This document shows, one piece after another, positions 1-6,199 of a stretch of DNA of 9,010 nt; position 1 is the first letter of the stretch, and each line of letters begins with the position of its first letter. A model generated the notes under the pieces. It saw only the letters and a program-made list of their open reading frames with translations, had not been told where the DNA came from and made no database searches. Source of the stretch: Bacteroidales bacterium UBA4116 (GTDB lineage Bacteria > Bacteroidota > Bacteroidia > Bacteroidales > Tannerellaceae). The stretch covers positions 2,206 through 11,215 of the forward strand of contig DFXE01000003.1 in NCBI GenBank assembly GCA_002381645.1, given 5' to 3'. The position numbers were made by a program, and so were the translations under genes.

Positions 1-1079
1 TCGTTACGGAGCCGAGGCTCGTCCGAAGGCTCGGTAAACAGGCGGTTGAATTGGTTGGCTGAAAATTCTTTTCCAAGACGTGAACCGTTATAGACTTCTT
101 TGGAATTATGGTCGATAAAGGTTACTCCATAAATCCGTCCTTCCTCATTCTCCCTGAAAACGACATCGATACCGTGTCCTTTTAACAGGTGTGTAAACTG
201 GTTTCTATCTCTGTGGGAACCGTGCATCGCCAGTGCGACTTCATTTTTGATTTTAGGTTTCCATTTTCCGGCTTTAAATTCTTTGGTGTTGTGCTTCATG
301 CGTTTGTTCAAACCGTCATAACCAAAGCTCTTTCCGATAAGTGATGACTTAATCGGTGTACTGAGCACTTTTCCCGTATTGTCTGTTATGGAATAGACAA
401 TTCCGGTAAAAGGTATTCCTTCGTGTTCTCCTTTCACTTGTTTGGCTTCGATATTGAAACAGGATAGCATAGCGCTGTACTCTCCAAAAGTCTGGTAGCG
501 ATAGTTATTCTTTACGCTTTTAAGGATATTGGCGATTTGGGTTTTGACATCGCCTCTATTGTAATCCGCTTTTTTGAGGTAGGGTTCCAACAACTCACTC
601 TCCTTTTCAGTGATATTTTTAAGATTGTATTTGCTCTCTAATTCCCGACAAACTTTCATCGAACGGTTCCATTCATATTTGTCTGAAATTTTATTACCAT
701 TTTCATCCACGCAGGTCGATACAATATGGATATGTCTCCTTCCTGTGTCTTCGTGTATATATACTATGTAAGGTTGGTCACCATATCCCATTTTGTTCAT
801 ATAGTCACTTGCGAGTTCTGCAAACTGCTTGTCTGAGAGATAATCTTCGGGTGAAGGATTGAGTGAGATGTGAAGAATCGGCTTTTCTGTGTTCTTATTG
901 GCAATCAGGTAATTTTCGAAAGAAAGCATGGTTTGCTGAATAATTCTATCCCCATTTCCGGTAACATCTGTAATCATCCGATGCCCGGAAATGATGCGTG
1001 CCGTAGCTTCGTTTACTTTCTCCTGATTGTAAATTAGCGCACCATAAAGTGAATTTCCCCGGTTTATTTTTGCAACCAT
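1..1079 (-). CDS. mobB: MobB-type relaxase, N-terminal 359 residues (C-terminus outside window)
   Basis: Relaxase/mobilization nuclease that should nick oriT and stay covalently bound to the transferred strand. I translated it from the minus strand: it starts MVAKINRGNSLYGALIYNQEKV and stays open to the window edge. Visible relaxase signatures are an N-terminal Tyr pair (Y12, Y17, candidate catalytic tyrosines), an HISLNP motif with H70, and the metal-binding histidine cluster HEDTGRRHIHIVST with H109, H116 and H118. This order matches the relaxase/mobilization nuclease family (MobB of CTnDOT-like elements, usually near 400 residues or more). The ATG at 1077-1079 lies inside the 3' end of mobA (16-nt overlap), so the two are probably translationally coupled. 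The family call is secure; the exact catalytic Tyr is inference. Confidence 0.93.
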   Translation of the reverse strand, partial: MVAKINRGNSLYGALIYNQEKVNEATARIISGHRMITDVTGNGDRIIQQTMLSFENYLIANKNTEKPILHISLNPSPEDYLSDKQFAELASDYMNKMGYGDQPYIVYIHEDTGRRHIHIVSTCVDENGNKISDKYEWNRSMKVCRELESKYNLKNITEKESELLEPYLKKADYNRGDVKTQIANILKSVKNNYRYQTFGEYSAMLSCFNIEAKQVKGEHEGIPFTGIVYSITDNTGKVLSTPIKSSLIGKSFGYDGLNKRMKHNTKEFKAGKWKPKIKNEVALAMHGSHRDRNQFTHLLKGHGIDVVFRENEEGRIYGVTFIDHNSKEVYNGSRLGKEFSANQFNRLFTEPSDEPRLRN

Positions 1080-1498
1080 CTTTCTTCGTATTCACGGGTT
1101 AGTGCAATGATTTGTTTACTTAAAAGAATGAGTTCGATTGTCGCTTTTTCCAATTTATAAAGCAATGCAAGTGCACGTTTCTCGCTAAAATTGGTCTTTA
1201 ATGCTTTTACCGTTTGGTTATAATTGTTCCCGATAGCCTGGAACTGGTGATAGAAATTTGTCAGCCGGACGTAGTAGTCCATTGTTGCCTTATCCACTTT
1301 TACGATTTTTATCTCTTTCCCGAACAGGGCATGATGAATAAAACGGCTTATATTTTCTACTCCAGATTGTTCCAAAAGAAGACGGAATTTGTCGTTTTCT
1401 TCCTCGTTCATATTGACTGTGTACCGATATTTCGCCGGGTTATTTTTCGGTTTACGTCCTACTGTTTTGTACCTTTTATTCTTATTATCATCTGTCAT
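1064..1498 (-). CDS. mobA: MobA, relaxosome accessory protein
   Basis: A 144-residue basic protein directly upstream of the relaxase and first in the mob operon. It begins MTDDNKNKRYKTVGRKPK, a Lys/Arg-rich tail. A short beta-strand-like stretch (YRYTVNMNEEENDKF, about residues 25-39) and two helices follow, as in ribbon-helix-helix relaxosome proteins of the MobA/MobC type; the C-terminal half looks helical. By family it should bind oriT DNA and help MobB nick. The hairpin-rich region lies right upstream of its start, which fits. Its stop TAA (1064-1066) sits within the mobB start region. The ATG at 1496-1498 is the only reasonable start, with no strong Shine-Dalgarno, as is usual in Bacteroidetes. 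An overlapping plus-strand ORF in the same place is a shadow. Confidence 0.88.
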   Translation of the reverse strand: MTDDNKNKRYKTVGRKPKNNPAKYRYTVNMNEEENDKFRLLLEQSGVENISRFIHHALFGKEIKIVKVDKATMDYYVRLTNFYHQFQAIGNNYNQTVKALKTNFSEKRALALLYKLEKATIELILLSKQIIALTREYEERWLQK

Positions 1499-1579
1499 AC
1501 TGGCAATATTTAGTTACTAATAATCATTCACACACGATTTACGACTTTGGAGTAAATCGCCCCGAGCCGGAGGCGAGTG

Positions 1580-1634
1580 GCAAGTTTGTTTCGCGCTGCA
1601 CGGAGAATTCCGTGCGGCAAGAAACACAACTTGC
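1580..1634. repeat. Nested inverted repeat, two stacked stems
   Basis: Outer arms GCAAGTTTGTTTC (1580-1592) and GAAACACAACTTGC (1621-1634) pair with one bulged base. Inside them, GCTGCACGGA (1595-1604) and TCCGTGCGGC (1609-1618) pair with one T-G wobble around a GAAT loop. Together they can form a cruciform or hairpin of roughly 23 base pairs. It is the strongest secondary structure of the mob-tra control region and the prime oriT element. Confidence 0.8.
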
Positions 1635-1635
1635 T

Positions 1636-1651
1636 ATGTTCCCGGGAACAT
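1636..1651. repeat. Perfect 16-bp palindrome
   Basis: ATGTTCCCGGGAACAT is a perfect dyad, one base after the nested inverted repeat. A dyad this tight with no loop is more like a dimeric protein-binding site than an RNA hairpin. A candidate binder is MobA or another relaxosome protein, by position only. Confidence 0.75.
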
Positions 1652-1652
1652 G

Positions 1653-1695
1653 AATTTGCCTGCTGCAAATTATTGGCAGCCGCGTAAAATGGCTG
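1653..1695. repeat. Two short hairpins next to the palindrome
   Basis: AATTTGC (1653-1659) and GCAAATT (1665-1671) form a 7-bp stem with a 5-nt loop. CAGCC (1677-1681) and GGCTG (1691-1695) form a weaker 5-bp stem with a 9-nt loop. They continue the run of dyads that starts at 1580. The first is convincing; the second alone would not be. Confidence 0.55.
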
Positions 1696-1745
1696 TGTTT
1701 CGGGGATGATTTTACCATTGTCGTAAAGGTGTCTCATTTCTAAAG

Positions 1746-1753
1746 CAAAGGTA
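1746..1753 (-). promoter_or_regulatory. Candidate -7 element for the mobA-mobB operon
   Basis: Read on the minus strand this is TACCTTTG, an exact match to the Bacteroidetes -7 consensus TAnnTTTG. It points toward mobA and would give a leader of roughly 240 nt through the candidate oriT. No clear -33 TTTG is seen at the usual spacing, but a dyad (1779-1794) lies about where an activator or repressor would sit. Confidence 0.45.
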
Positions 1754-1778
1754 TGGGTGATCTTCTGTGTATGAAATA

Positions 1779-1794
1779 GTTACATGCGTGTAAC
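1779..1794. promoter_or_regulatory. Dyad GTTACA-N4-TGTAAC, possible operator
   Basis: GTTACA and TGTAAC pair perfectly around TGCG, 25 bases upstream of the candidate mob -7 element. Next to it, TGACATA occurs twice with a 10-base period (1799-1805 and 1809-1815), about one helical turn. This would suit a dimeric regulator between the divergent mob and tra operons. The function is inference. Confidence 0.4.
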
Positions 1795-1869
1795 AAGATG
1801 ACATACAGTGACATATATCGTCAGTGGTATGAGAATCGGAGGTAAAAAGGAGAAATCGTCCTTTATTTG

Positions 1870-2200
1870 CCGATGCAATGCAAGCGTGCATTGGGGTAAT
1901 AACATAATCGGGCAATGGTATGGCAGGGCAATGATGCAAAATAGTAGTAATGTATCAAGGCGTTATTGTTTCGGTACAAGGTTGCAAGGATGTGATATTA
2001 TAATGTAGCAATAGTGTCCTGATGCTTGGATGCAATAGGGCAATAAGGTGATGATATAAGGTTGCATCAAAATAACATTGCATGGATGCCTTGCGGTAAT
2101 AATGTAATGACATGACTATTGCAATCACGTATAAATGCAATACAGCAAGAAAACATCAATGCCCTGCCGCGTCAACGCATTGATGCAACAAGGCAATGAA
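1870..2200. repeat. Cluster of TGCAA / GCAAT words, iteron-like
   Basis: GATGCAA occurs at 1872-1878, 1933-1939, 2029-2035 and 2182-2188 and inverted at 2062-2068. GGGCAAT occurs at 1910, 1926 and 2038, with AGGCAAT at 2191. CAATGCA (1876-1882) and TGCATTG (1887-1893) form a perfect dyad with a 4-base loop, and ATTGCAAT sits at 2118-2125. The words are irregularly spaced, so these are not classical iterons. The stretch lies directly before a ParA-family gene, where centromere-like or operator sites are expected. No ORF with a recognisable product covers it. Confidence 0.5.
2154..2185. promoter_or_regulatory. 9-bp inverted repeat upstream of traA
   Basis: CATCAATGC (2154-2162) and GCATTGATG (2177-2185) are perfect inverted repeats with a 14-base spacer. 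They end 47 bases before the traA ATG, where an operator for the tra operon would be expected. Neither arm is in a coding region. The binder is unknown. Confidence 0.45.
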
Positions 2201-2232
2201 ACAAATTATTTTTAACTAAAAACAAAAGTAAA

Positions 2233-2988
2233 ATGAAACAAACAGTATTAGTAGCCATGAGCAACCAGAAGGGTGGCGTTGGCAAATCATCGGTAACGGT
2301 CCTTTTAGCGAGTTACCTGCATTATGTAAAAGGAAAAAATGTGGCAGTTGTGGATTGTGATACCCTACAACATAGTGTGAGCCATATGCGGAAAAGGGAT
2401 ATGCAAACGGTAGAGAAAACGGATGAATATAAACAACTGATGATGGTACAATGGGAAAAGGTGGAGAAGAAGGCTTATACCGTTGTAGATTCAACTCCCG
2501 CTGAGGCTAGGAGTAAAATAAATGAATTGCTGGAAGCCAGTCCAGACCTTGATATTATCTTGGTTGATTTGCCGGGTAGCCTTTCTTCTGAGGGTGTTTT
2601 CAAAACCATTATCAACATGGATTATGTGTTAACGCCTATCGTAGCCGATAGAATTGTTATGCAAAGCACTATGTCGTTTGCAACGGCTGTACTGGATTAT
2701 TTAAAGGGGAAACCGGATATACCCTTGAAAGATTTTCTTTTCTTTTGGAATAAAGTGGATAAGCGTGCCAGTACGGAAGTTTATGATACCTACCGGAAAA
2801 TTATGGAACGGTTGAATCTGAAAGTTCTCAAAACCGTTCTCCCCGAATCGAGGCGTTTCGATAAAGAACTTTCCATGAAAGGAAAACCTTTTTTCAGGAG
2901 TACTCTCTTTCCACCTCCTCAAAAGCTACTTAAGGGCAGTTTTATTCCTGAATTGGTAGAAGAATTGTGTGAAACTATAAAATTATAA
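2233..2988 (+). CDS. traA: TraA, ParA-family ATPase
   Basis: A 251-residue ParA/MinD-type ATPase, first gene of the tra operon in CTnDOT-like elements. The deviant Walker A motif QKGGVGKSS lies at residues 12-20, VAVVDCDT (about 37-44) is the Walker A' segment, and DIILVDLPGS (about 107-116) is Walker B. Length is normal for a single-domain ParA. The start gives the usual MKQTVLVAMSNQKGG N-terminus, only 11 residues before the Walker A. There is no ParB gene next to it; the next gene encodes a DUF3408 protein that may be its DNA-binding partner, and repeats lie just upstream. The role in transfer is unproved; guiding DNA or the channel to a cell site is inference. The next gene starts 4 nt after the stop. 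Confidence 0.92.
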   Translation: MKQTVLVAMSNQKGGVGKSSVTVLLASYLHYVKGKNVAVVDCDTLQHSVSHMRKRDMQTVEKTDEYKQLMMVQWEKVEKKAYTVVDSTPAEARSKINELLEASPDLDIILVDLPGSLSSEGVFKTIINMDYVLTPIVADRIVMQSTMSFATAVLDYLKGKPDIPLKDFLFFWNKVDKRASTEVYDTYRKIMERLNLKVLKTVLPESRRFDKELSMKGKPFFRSTLFPPPQKLLKGSFIPELVEELCETIKL

Positions 2989-2992
2989 CACT

Positions 2993-3439
2993 ATGTCAAA
3001 AAGAAAAGAAGTAGATGTTGATGAGGACATGATTAAGTCCATGATGTCAGGAGATATTCCCAGACTAAACCGGGAGCCGGTGAAAGAAGAGACGTCTGCG
3101 AAGAAAGAAGCGGCGGCGGATAAGCCTACCATTGGGATTCCTGTTATTCGTGAGGAGGAGGAAGAGGCAGTACAAGAAAAGGAAACGGTACAGTCAAAGC
3201 CAAGACGCAAGCGGGAACCGAAAGATTATCACTCCGTATTCCTGAAGAAAGATTCCGGAACTAAAAAGCAGACATATATCAGTGCAGCACTGTATGATAA
3301 GGTTTCAAAAATTCTCAGCATTATTGCCAAAGACATCAGCGTACCCAATTTTATAGACAATGTGTTGGAGAATCATCTGAAAGAATACAAAGAGGAGATT
3401 AATGAGATTTACAGGAATAATTCAGGTTTAATTTTATAG
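2993..3439 (+). CDS. DUF3408 protein of the conjugative transposon (TraB/TraC position)
   Basis: A 148-residue protein in two parts. Residues 1-75 are charged and probably disordered, with an EEEEE run and a KPRRKRE basic patch near residues 69-75. The C-terminal part (about 78-140, from YHSVFLKKDSGTKKQTYIS to NVLENHLKEYKEEI) matches what I know of DUF3408: a short strand and two helices resembling a ribbon-helix-helix DNA-binding fold. It lies between traA and traD with gaps of 4 and 2 nt, so it is cotranscribed. In CTnDOT both traB and traC fall in this family, so I leave the symbol open; only one such gene is present here. A partner role for the ParA protein is inference. Confidence 0.8.
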   Translation: MSKRKEVDVDEDMIKSMMSGDIPRLNREPVKEETSAKKEAAADKPTIGIPVIREEEEEAVQEKETVQSKPRRKREPKDYHSVFLKKDSGTKKQTYISAALYDKVSKILSIIAKDISVPNFIDNVLENHLKEYKEEINEIYRNNSGLIL

Positions 3440-3441
3440 TT

Positions 3442-4125
3442 ATGGTAGAAACATACATTCATTTTATTGTCAAACTGCTTGTGTGCGGTTATGTCCTTTA
3501 TAAGGTTTGGAAGATTGTTTTCAATCAACAGTTGTTTGGAATATGGAATAAGATTCCTGTCCGACCACCCAAAGTTGCTCCCCAACCGGTTCTTACAGTG
3601 GAAACGGGAAAAAACATTTCGGATGTGGTTGGAAAGACCACAATAGTCTATCTGGAAGATCCCGAACTGGCAGCAAAAGTTCCGGCACATACGGAGAAAC
3701 TTGAACCATCGGATTATATTGGAGAAGAACCGGATATTTCGGATGATGATGTGGAATCGGAAGTGACTGCTCCCTCTGTTACGCGCGAAGAGATTCAAGC
3801 TGAACAAGAGCGGTTTGAAATGGCTGATGATCTGGCTCCCGGATTAGATCCGGATTTCTCTACCGGACTCACGTATGAAGAAATGGCGAATGCGGTTGGT
3901 GTGTTAACTGATGCAACCACCGATGAACGAAAGATTATTGAAGCGGCTAAAACCATACATACTATTAAAGATACGGATTTGTATGAGTTTATCACGCATC
4001 AGGTGAGTAATCAGGACAATGTAGATAGTTTATTAAGAGATTGTTTGGATGATGTAGGGAATCCGTTGCCGAGAAGAAGATCGAAACGGAATCTGGAGGG
4101 TTTTGATATGAACCGTTTTGTTTGA
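3442..4125 (+). CDS. traD: TraD, conjugative transposon protein
   Basis: A 227-residue protein with an N-terminal membrane segment (about residues 5-25, FIVKLLVCGYVLYKVWKIVF), a long acidic, probably disordered middle (for example GEEPDISDDDVESE), and a helical C-terminal part starting near LDPDFSTGLTYEEMANAVGV. This layout, with a G(L/V)T(Y/F)EE motif and helices after it, agrees with TraD of CTnDOT-like elements as I remember it. Biochemical function is unknown. It starts 2 nt after the DUF3408 stop. Normally traE follows closely; here traE starts about 3.9 kb later, which marks an insertion. The basic end (RRRSKRNLEGFDMNRFV) may contact DNA or phospholipid, an inference. Confidence 0.75.
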   Translation: MVETYIHFIVKLLVCGYVLYKVWKIVFNQQLFGIWNKIPVRPPKVAPQPVLTVETGKNISDVVGKTTIVYLEDPELAAKVPAHTEKLEPSDYIGEEPDISDDDVESEVTAPSVTREEIQAEQERFEMADDLAPGLDPDFSTGLTYEEMANAVGVLTDATTDERKIIEAAKTIHTIKDTDLYEFITHQVSNQDNVDSLLRDCLDDVGNPLPRRRSKRNLEGFDMNRFV

Positions 4126-4147
4126 TTCGTATATATATTTAATCCTA

Positions 4148-4870
4148 TCAAAATCCTTTAACCATTTTCTTCTGGTTATTTGACCATTGAATGGCTTCCG
4201 CAATGTTCTTAACGCCAATTCGAGCAAAAATTTGTCTTTTATGGTATTTAACCGTATTAATAGATATACCCAGTTCATTTGCTATTTCAGCTTCTGTTTT
4301 TCCATTGCTTGCCAATTTTATTATAAGATTTGCTTTTGAAGTCAGTTTTTGTGTTTGTACCTCAACAAATTTCTGCGAGTAAGGCAAAAACTCATAAACC
4401 GTTCCGGTATTATGTGTTTTAATATAAGCATTTCCAACCTTATCACTTTGTCGGATAACTTATTACACACAAAGTTAGTCTCAATGCTCCTTTTTCCGTT
4501 AAACTTAGAACTGTTCCTCTATGATTGATTAAAACCGCTTTTCCATTCCGGCTTTTAATCTTATAATCTTGTGTAAAGTAACATTTTAATCTTATTTCTA
4601 TTGGGAGGGAGTAAAGGAAATCATACACTTTCGAATTGGTAATTGAAATTCTTGAAATTTCCTCAGGAAGTAGTATTTTATCTAAATGTTGAATACCGAA
4701 AAAGCTATGCTCGTTTATTTTTTCACCAAAATATGCAGAACAGCCTTTGGTCGCATACAAAATCCGTTTGTTTTTATAATCAATAATATAAGCATCAATA
4801 TCCATAACATTCTCCATTGCTTTCAGGCATTAAATAAAGTATTTATCCTGTTCTGAATAGTCTGTTTCAT
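4148..4870 (-). pseudogene. PAS/LuxR-type transcriptional regulator, frameshifted
   Basis: Three reading-frame pieces on the minus strand together form one Bacteroidetes-type regulator of about 240 residues. Piece 1 (4870-4826) encodes MKQTIQNRINTLFNA then meets TGA. Piece 2 (from about 4825, ATG at 4817) encodes a PAS-like sensor domain with MDIDAYIIDYKNKRILYAT and ends at TGA 4443-4445. Piece 3 (from about 4465 to 4148) continues with SDKVGNAYIKTHNTG and ends in a LuxR/GerE helix-turn-helix, EIANELGISINTVKYHKRQI. Removing one base of the TTT at 4447-4449 joins pieces 2 and 3 cleanly; adding one base near 4826-4828 joins 1 and 2. The two shifts are opposite, so total length stays a multiple of three. 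The second break is certain; the first is less sure because 4817 could be a true start. It ends 22 bases from the traD stop, facing it, and is divergent from the metallohydrolase gene it may have controlled. Confidence 0.75.
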
Positions 4871-4948
4871 CTTTTTCGTGAAAGGTGTGATTTGGATGTG
4901 ATTGTACAAAATAAAGCTCTTCCATTATTTTATAGTATTGGTAAAATC

Positions 4949-4956
4949 CAAAGGTA
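4949..4956 (-). promoter_or_regulatory. Candidate -7 element for the LuxR-type regulator
   Basis: On the minus strand this reads TACCTTTG, an exact TAnnTTTG match identical to the mob promoter candidate. It lies 79 bases upstream of the start proposed at 4870. No clear -33 TTTG is present. The surrounding DNA is very AT-rich, so chance matches are likely. Confidence 0.35.
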
Positions 4957-5009
4957 TAAAAAATCCTATACTTAAATGTAGTTTTTGGTTTTGATATTTT
5001 TTTTATATT

Positions 5010-5017
5010 TATTTTTG
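5010..5017 (+). promoter_or_regulatory. Candidate -7 element for the metallohydrolase operon
   Basis: TATTTTTG matches TAnnTTTG, 74 bases before the metallohydrolase ATG at 5092. TTTG words upstream at 4984-4987 and 4990-4993 give spacers of 22 and 16 bases; the usual spacing is about 19-21, so neither is ideal. Immediately downstream is a 9-bp tandem repeat, AATCAATAT then AATCAATAC (5027-5044), near the expected start of transcription, a possible regulator site. Confidence 0.4.
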
Positions 5018-5091
5018 CAGATAAGTAATCAATATAATCAATACTCTAATATTAATGAGACATCTAATGTAAATATTGACTTTGAATTCTT

Positions 5092-5813
5092 ATGAAAAGG
5101 GCAAAGTGGATAATCCCCAGCGGATATAATTTACTGCAAATATTGTCAGGAAGAAGTAATGTTTTTCTTTTAACCGACGGAAAACAAATATCTTAATAGA
5201 TACAAGTACTAATAACAATTGGAATAAACTCGTTAATATGCTTAAAGAAAATAATATCAACAATATAGGCTACTTAATATTAACCCATACTCATCACGAC
5301 CATGCTGCAAATGCCAGAAAAGTGAAAGATAAATATGGTGCAATTGTTATTGTACATAAAAATGAAGCCTTACAACTTTTAAACGGAGAGGCTAAATTAC
5401 CACAAGGAACACATCCTTTAACTCGTACTCTTATAAATTGGGTAGGAAAAAGGGTTGAATCTAGATTTGATTATGAACCCTGTCCCTATGATATTGACGT
5501 GGAATCATTTTTCAGTCTGAAGGATATAGGATTTAATGCTTATTTGATTCATACCCCCGGACACTCTTCAAGCTCAATTAGCCTTATTGTAGATGATTAT
5601 ATTGCGATTGTTAGTGATGCTATGATTGGAGTTTTTAAGAACAGTGTCTACCCACCTTATGCAGACAATCCAAAAGAATTGATTAGTAGTTGGGAAAAAT
5701 TGCTATCAACAGGTTGTACTGTCTTCTTGCCCTCTCATGGTTCTATTAAAAATGAGAAACAATTGAGAAAGAATTATAGTAAGAAAATAAATTCTAAAAT
5801 TAAAAACTTATGA
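5092..5813 (+). pseudogene. MBL-fold metallohydrolase, one frameshift near the N-terminus
   Basis: A zinc-dependent metallo-beta-lactamase-fold hydrolase of about 240 residues when repaired. From ATG 5092 the frame encodes MKRAKWIIPSGYNLLQILSG, then RSNVFLLTDGKQ, and stops at TAA 5194-5196. One extra A in the AAA at 5186-5188 restores NILIDTS and runs into the long downstream frame. That frame has HTHHDH (the HxHxDH zinc motif, about residues 66-71), TPGHSSSS, VSDAMIG and LPSHGS, so all metal ligands are present. The substrate is unknown; layout is glyoxalase II-like rather than a proven beta-lactamase. As written, only a 191-residue piece from ATG 5238 could be made, lacking the first strands of the fold. 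The stop overlaps the next gene's start (ATGA, 5810-5813), so the gene was part of an operon with it. Confidence 0.82.
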
Positions 5814-6172
5814 AAAGGACATTATTAAGCATGATGCTTTTATTATTTACATTACTATTGTCGTTTAGCTGTAGTAATGAGAATGACGACGTCATTCAAA
5901 CAAAAGTTGAACTATTTATTGGAGCCAAACCGATTAAGTTTCCTATTGGTGAATTGTTCCCACACCGTGAAGCTGTATACATGATTATTAAAGATAAAAC
6001 TTTCAATACCATCTTTCAATTAGAAACGGTTAATATTGAAGGTTTTAATTATCATGAGGGCTTTGAATATGAATTAATAGCATTAAGGACATTTTTAAAA
6101 AATCCTCCTGCAGACGCATTAAATCCCTCTTATACTCTGATAGACATAATTTCTAAAAGAAAAGTCGAGTAA
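5810..6172 (+). CDS. Lipoprotein with DUF4377-like C-terminus
   Basis: A 120-residue lipoprotein. Residues 1-20 form a hydrophobic signal peptide and Cys21 (LSFSC) is the likely lipidated residue. SNENDD follows it; acidic residues just after the cysteine are known in Bacteroidetes as a surface-export signal, so the protein may face outward. The C-terminal part (GFNYHEGFEYELIALRT, then NPPAD) resembles the DUF4377 motif as I remember it, a small domain often found in lipoproteins near META/HslJ-type proteins. No enzymatic residues are evident. Its ATG overlaps the metallohydrolase stop and the next gene starts 27 bases later, so the three form an operon. The reading frame is intact, unlike its two upstream neighbours. 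Confidence 0.75.
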   Translation: MKRTLLSMMLLLFTLLLSFSCSNENDDVIQTKVELFIGAKPIKFPIGELFPHREAVYMIIKDKTFNTIFQLETVNIEGFNYHEGFEYELIALRTFLKNPPADALNPSYTLIDIISKRKVE

Positions 6173-6199
6173 ATTTGATTAATTAAGGCACTAACAAAA

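Larger units (their letters stand above)
1499..1740. other. Candidate origin of transfer (oriT) region
   Basis: Non-coding stretch between mobA and the mob promoter candidate. Four inverted repeats lie back to back in about 115 bases (1580-1695), which is unusual and typical of relaxosome-binding DNA. In CTnDOT-like elements oriT lies beside mobA, so position and structure agree. I cannot point to the nick site from sequence alone. Small ORFs crossing the region have no recognisable product and run through the hairpins; I treat them as chance. Confidence 0.6.

Noticed and set aside
1214..1513. Plus-strand 99-aa ORF opposite mobA
   Set aside because: Its product looks like antisense of MobA, with no family features; the minus strand has the conserved protein.
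1528..2140. Several 60-75 aa ORFs in the mob-tra intergenic region
   Set aside because: They overlap each other on both strands, cross the hairpins, and show no recognisable domain.
2200..2232. TATTTTTA as a -7 element for traA
   Set aside because: It misses the last consensus base, has no -33 TTTG, and would leave a leader of about 12 nt.
4440..4470. Programmed frameshift in the LuxR-type gene
   Set aside because: A +1 shift at AAG-TGA would join the frames, but there is no clear slippery codon or nearby stimulating element, and a second break exists upstream; a plain indel is simpler.
4830..4925. A 31-residue minus-strand ORF upstream of, and in frame with, the PAS-like piece
   Set aside because: It could be a leader peptide or an N-terminal extension, but it ends in TAA before the PAS part, and the overlapping frame from 4870 gives a more family-like N-terminus.
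5881..5897. Palindrome GAATGACG-A-CGTCATTC in the lipoprotein gene
   Set aside because: It is perfect but lies in codons just after the lipidated cysteine; the acidic codons explain it well enough.
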